Below are positions 59,502 through 64,000 of a stretch of 64,000 nt of DNA, one piece after another. A program made the position numbers and the translations under genes. The notes under the pieces are model-generated. The model worked only from the letters and a program-made list of their open reading frames with translations. It had not been told where the DNA came from and did not search any database. Location of the stretch: the NCBI RefSeq assembly GCF_018278905.1, contig NZ_CP046600.1, forward strand, positions 3,658,001 through 3,722,000, in the 5' to 3' direction. Numbering within the stretch: position 1 is the first letter of the stretch; the number at the start of each line of letters is the position of its first letter. Origin of the DNA: Mycobacterium spongiae. Its GTDB lineage: Bacteria; Actinomycetota; Actinomycetes; Mycobacteriales; Mycobacteriaceae.

Positions 59502-61169
59502 ATGACCACAGCACGTCCCGGCAAGACCCGCAACGAGGGTCAGTGGGCGTTGGGAAATCGCGAGCCGCTCAACGCCAACGAAGAGCTCAAGAAGGCCGGC
59601 AATCCGCTCGACGTGCGGGAACGCATCGAAAACGTGTACGCGAAAGCCGGATTCGACAGCATTGACAAGACCGACCTCCGAGGCCGGTTTCGCTGGTGGG
59701 GCCTCTACACCCAACGCGAGCAGGGCTATGACGGCTCGTGGACGGGCGACGAGAACATCGACACGATCGAGGCCAAGTACTTCATGATGCGAGTGCGCTG
59801 CGACGGCGGGGCAATCTCCGCGGCGGCGCTGCGCGCTTTGGGGACGATTTCGACCGAATTCGCCCGGGATACCGCCGACATCTCGGATCGCGAGAACATC
59901 CAATACCACTGGATCGAGATAGAAAATGTGCCCGAGATCTGGCGTCGGCTCGACGAGGTCGGTCTGCAAACCACCGAGGCATGCGGCGACTGCCCACGCG
60001 TAGTGCTGGGTTCGCCCTTGGCCGGCGAATCGCTCGACGAGATCATCGACCCAACCTGGGCGATCGAGGAGATCGTGCGTCGCTACATCGGCAAACCCGA
60101 CTTCGCCGACCTGCCACGCAAGTACAAGACCGCGATCTCTGGCCTGCAGGATGTCGTGCACGAAATCAACGACATCGCTTTCGTCGGTGTCGACCATCCC
60201 GATCACGGTCCTGGCTTGGACCTGTGGGTGGGCGGCGGCCTCTCGACCAACCCGATGCTGGGCCAGCGAGTCGGCGCCTGGGTTCCCCTGGACGAGGTCC
60301 CCGAGGTGTGGGCCGCGGTGACGTCGGTGTTCCGCGACTACGGCTACCGCCGACTGCGGGCCAAGGCGCGGCTGAAGTTTCTGATCAAGGACTGGGGCAT
60401 CGAGAAGTTTCGGGAAGTGCTCGAACGCGAGTACCTCAAACGTCCGCTGATCGATGGCCCGGCGCCGGAGCCCGTCACCCATCCCGTTGACCACGTCGGG
60501 GTCCAGCGGCAGAAGAACGGGCTCAATGCGGTCGGCGCGGCTCCGATCGCGGGAAGGGTGTCGGGCACCATCCTTACCGGAGTGGCCGACGTGGCCCAGC
60601 GGGCTGGCTCGGATCGGATCCGCTTCACCGCCTACCAAAAGCTCGTCATCCTCGACATACCCGACGACAAGCTCGACGACACGATCGCCGGCCTTCAAGC
60701 TCTAGGGCTGCAGACCCGGCCGTCACACTGGCGCCGGAATCTGATGGCCTGCAGCGGGATCGAGTTCTGCAAGTTGTCCTTCGCCGAAACCCGGGTCCGT
60801 GCCCAATCCTTGGTACCCGAGCTGGAGCGCCGGCTGGAGGACATCAACTCAGCGCTGGACGTGCCCATAACGGTCAACATCAACGGCTGCCCGAATTCCT
60901 GCGCGCGAATTCAGATCGCCGATATCGGATTCAAAGGTCAGATGGTGGACGACGGCCATGGTGGATCGGTCGAGGGCTTCCAGGTGCATCTGGGCGGCAG
61001 TCTCGGCCTCGACAGCGGTTTCGGCCGAAAACTTCGCCAGCACAAGGTGAGCAGCGAGGAGCTGGGCGACTATATCGAGCGGGTGGTACGCAACTTCGTC
61101 AAGCACCGCACCGAGGGAGAACGCTTCGCGCAGTGGGTCGTTCGTGCCGATGAGGACGATCTGCGATGA
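59502..61169 (+). CDS. sirA: Ferredoxin-dependent assimilatory sulfite reductase
   Basis: A 555-residue sirohaem/4Fe-4S enzyme (also called NirA) that reduces sulfite to sulfide with six electrons from ferredoxin. The 4Fe-4S/sirohaem Cys are in MACSGIEFCKLSF and NGCPNSCARIQI (C-terminal third). GLYTQREQGYDG and TTEACGDCPR hold the Tyr and Cys that are cross-linked near the active site in the M. tuberculosis enzyme. It has a strong ribosome site. The stop overlaps cysH (ATGA), and the sirohaem ferrochelatase gene follows. Confidence 0.97.
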   Translation: MTTARPGKTRNEGQWALGNREPLNANEELKKAGNPLDVRERIENVYAKAGFDSIDKTDLRGRFRWWGLYTQREQGYDGSWTGDENIDTIEAKYFMMRVRCDGGAISAAALRALGTISTEFARDTADISDRENIQYHWIEIENVPEIWRRLDEVGLQTTEACGDCPRVVLGSPLAGESLDEIIDPTWAIEEIVRRYIGKPDFADLPRKYKTAISGLQDVVHEINDIAFVGVDHPDHGPGLDLWVGGGLSTNPMLGQRVGAWVPLDEVPEVWAAVTSVFRDYGYRRLRAKARLKFLIKDWGIEKFREVLEREYLKRPLIDGPAPEPVTHPVDHVGVQRQKNGLNAVGAAPIAGRVSGTILTGVADVAQRAGSDRIRFTAYQKLVILDIPDDKLDDTIAGLQALGLQTRPSHWRRNLMACSGIEFCKLSFAETRVRAQSLVPELERRLEDINSALDVPITVNINGCPNSCARIQIADIGFKGQMVDDGHGGSVEGFQVHLGGSLGLDSGFGRKLRQHKVSSEELGDYIERVVRNFVKHRTEGERFAQWVVRADEDDLR

Positions 61170-61915
61170 GCGAGTCGACCAGGCTGGCCGAATCCGAGTT
61201 GCGCGAGCTGGCGGCGCGCGGCGCAGCCGAACTCGACGGCGCCAGCGCCACTGAATTGCTGAGGTGGACCGACGAGACCTTCGGCGGCGCCAACGGACCC
61301 CATGGGCGGGCCGAAACAAGCAACTGCAACTACGTTGTGGCCTCCAACATGGCCGACGCGGTCCTGGTGGATATGGCCGCCGCGGTACGGCCGGGCGTGC
61401 CGGTGCTATTTCTCGACACCGGCTACCACTTCGCCGAAACGCTCGGCACTCGCGACGCGGTCGAGTCCGTCTACGACGTCCGAGTCCTCAACGTCGTCCC
61501 GGAGCACACGGTGGCCGAGCAAAACGACCTGCTGGGCAAGGACCTATTTGCCCGAGATCCCGCCGAGTGCTGCCGGCTGCGAAAGGTCGTCCCGCTGCGC
61601 AGGACACTGGCCGGCTACTCCGCGTGGGTGACCGGTCTGCGCCGCGTCGAAGCACCGACGCGCGCCAACGCCCCACTGATCAGCTTCGATGAGGCCTTCA
61701 AACTGGTGAAGGTCAATCCGCTGGCAGCGTGGACCGACCAGGATATGCACGACTACATCGCCGAGCACGACGTACTGGTCAATCCGCTTGTCCACGAAGG
61801 CTATCCGTCGATCGGCTGCGCCCCATGCACCGCGAAGCCTGCTGACGGCGCTGACCCGCGCAGCGGGCGCTGGCAGGGGCTCACCAAGACCGAGTGCGGG
61901 CTGCACGCCTCGTGA
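61166..61915 (+). CDS. cysH: Adenylylsulfate (APS) reductase
   Basis: A 249-residue assimilatory reductase that converts APS to sulfite using thioredoxin. The 4Fe-4S cluster Cys pairs are in AECCRLRKVVPL and IGCAPCTAKP, and the catalytic Cys is in the C-terminal ECGLHAS. The CC/CxxC pattern marks it as an APS rather than a PAPS reductase. It supplies sulfite to the coupled upstream sirA product. Confidence 0.97.
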   Translation: MSESTRLAESELRELAARGAAELDGASATELLRWTDETFGGANGPHGRAETSNCNYVVASNMADAVLVDMAAAVRPGVPVLFLDTGYHFAETLGTRDAVESVYDVRVLNVVPEHTVAEQNDLLGKDLFARDPAECCRLRKVVPLRRTLAGYSAWVTGLRRVEAPTRANAPLISFDEAFKLVKVNPLAAWTDQDMHDYIAEHDVLVNPLVHEGYPSIGCAPCTAKPADGADPRSGRWQGLTKTECGLHAS

Positions 61916-61964
61916 CCGCCGACAATGCAGTGGCGGTGGCGCCCGCTTGCGCGGGACGGCGCTC

Positions 61965-62690
61965 GTGACCACGCTGGTGCTGACACCGCACGGAAGCGCG
62001 GACCCGCGGGCGGCAGCCAACGCGCGGGCCATCGCGAGTCAGCTGTCCCGCATGCGTCGTGGCCTCGACGTTCGGCTGGGGTTCTGTGAACAGAATTCGC
62101 CGAGCCTGGTCGACGTCCTCACCGGACTGTCCAGAACCCGTGCGGCGGTCGTCACCCCGTTGTTGCTAGCCAACGCTTACCACGCTCGCATCGACATTCC
62201 CCGCCAGATCACCAGTTGCGCTATCGCGGACCAGGGGATCGACGTGGCGCAGGCCGATGTGCTTGGCGAGGACGACCGACTGGTGTCGGTGTTGCGTGAG
62301 CGGGTGACCGAGTTGGGGGTTTCGCGGCTCGACGACAGGCTCGGCGTGCTCGTGGTCGCGATCGGCACGTCCGACCCCGCGGCGAACGCACGCACCGCGA
62401 CGGTCGCAGGGAAGCTGACGGTGGGTACTCGGTGGACCGCCACGACTGCATTCGTCACCCGGCCTGAGCCGTCACTGCATGACGCAGTTATCCAGTTGCG
62501 CCGCAACGGCGCCCGCCGTGTCGTCATTGCCCCGTGGTTCCTGGCGCACGGAACGCTGCCGGATCGGGTACAACAGTTTGCACATGTCAAGGACATCGAG
62601 ATGGCCGCGCCATTGGGCGCGCACCGTTGGGTGGCCCAGACGGTACTGGCTCGATTCGATCAAGCAACGGCTCGGCGCCTGGCGGCCTGA
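61965..62690 (+). CDS. che1: Sirohydrochlorin ferrochelatase (CbiX-like)
   Basis: A 241-residue CbiX/SirB-type chelatase that inserts iron into sirohydrochlorin to make sirohaem, the cofactor of the sulfite reductase in the same operon. The N-terminal LVLTPHGSADPRAAANARAIA and TPLLLANAYHARIDIPRQI carry the His ligands, with a second half-repeat near VAIGTSDPAANA and VIAPWFLAHGTLPDRV. The GTG start (VTTLVLTPHG) was chosen because upstream codons overlap cysH. The database name Che1 is historical. Confidence 0.92.
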   Translation: MTTLVLTPHGSADPRAAANARAIASQLSRMRRGLDVRLGFCEQNSPSLVDVLTGLSRTRAAVVTPLLLANAYHARIDIPRQITSCAIADQGIDVAQADVLGEDDRLVSVLRERVTELGVSRLDDRLGVLVVAIGTSDPAANARTATVAGKLTVGTRWTATTAFVTRPEPSLHDAVIQLRRNGARRVVIAPWFLAHGTLPDRVQQFAHVKDIEMAAPLGAHRWVAQTVLARFDQATARRLAA

Positions 62691-62893
62691 GCGCACTCAG
62701 CAGAAGTCAACGAGAGCGCGCAAGAAGCGACCAGGAACGCGCCTAGGCGAACCAGGGGCGAGAACCTTGGCAAACTACACCACCGCGGCTCCGAATGGCG
62801 ATATCGTTGACGTCTGGCGCGATTCGTCGCAGCTTCCGGCGGTCCCCGATCGCGACAGATCACAGCGGTTGTGACGTCCTTGGGAGGCAACAG

Positions 62894-64000
<1,107 letters not shown>

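Overview
The window is GC-rich actinobacterial DNA from a slow-growing Mycobacterium. It carries PPE, PPE-MPTR and PE_PGRS genes, a Tat-exported mycobacterial phospholipase C, MIRU repeats and a gene order that largely follows the plcA to PE_PGRS41 stretch of M. tuberculosis (Rv2351c to Rv2396). It does not look like M. tuberculosis itself. IS6110, the esxX/esxY pair, rpfD, mbtJ, mbtI, ggtB and Rv2395 are all absent from their usual places. A relative in the kansasii/marinum/szulgai part of the genus fits, but I cannot name the species.

Layout. 0.4-10.7 kb is an accessory, repeat-rich surface and secretion region: plcA, a GAP-family membrane protein, two tandem PPE38-type genes and two tandem PPE-MPTR genes that share an almost identical 579-bp 5' block. 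10.9-25.2 kb is the conserved housekeeping block: glyS, then smtB-zur with a MIRU array between them, then the long minus-strand series era, corC-like, ybeY, phoH, rsmE, dnaJ2 and hrcA, with recO, uppS and the plus-strand amidase amiA2 in between. 25.9-56.2 kb is a siderophore locus. 56.6-62.7 kb holds an SbtA-like transporter, hemW and the assimilatory sulfur operon sirA-cysH-che1, which is preceded by a cysteine-rich leader peptide. The window ends inside a PE_PGRS gene.

The most interesting region is the mycobactin locus. Functions that M. tuberculosis splits over two loci (mbt-1: mbtA-J; mbt-2: mbtK-N) are joined here: mbtK, then mbtM-mbtL-mbtH-mbtG-mbtF-mbtE-mbtD-mbtC-mbtB on the minus strand, divergent from mbtA. 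Immediately after mbtA, with an ATGA overlap, comes a 1724-aa iterative type I polyketide synthase. Its KS-AT-DH-KR-ACP order and motifs match bacterial 6-methylsalicylic acid synthases. It sits where M. tuberculosis has mbtJ and, opposite in strand, the salicylate synthase gene mbtI. A DesA1-like acyl-ACP desaturase follows in convergent orientation, with a match to the IdeR operator in its first codons, and could stand in for the missing MbtN. Together these predict a mycobactin capped with 6-methylsalicylate and carrying a desaturase-made acyl chain.

Regulation visible in the sequence: two adjacent IdeR-like boxes between mbtB and mbtA, one overlapping a TATACT -10 element for mbtB; an IdeR-like box inside the 5' end of the desaturase gene; a palindrome upstream of smtB; and the Cys-codon leader peptide upstream of sirA.
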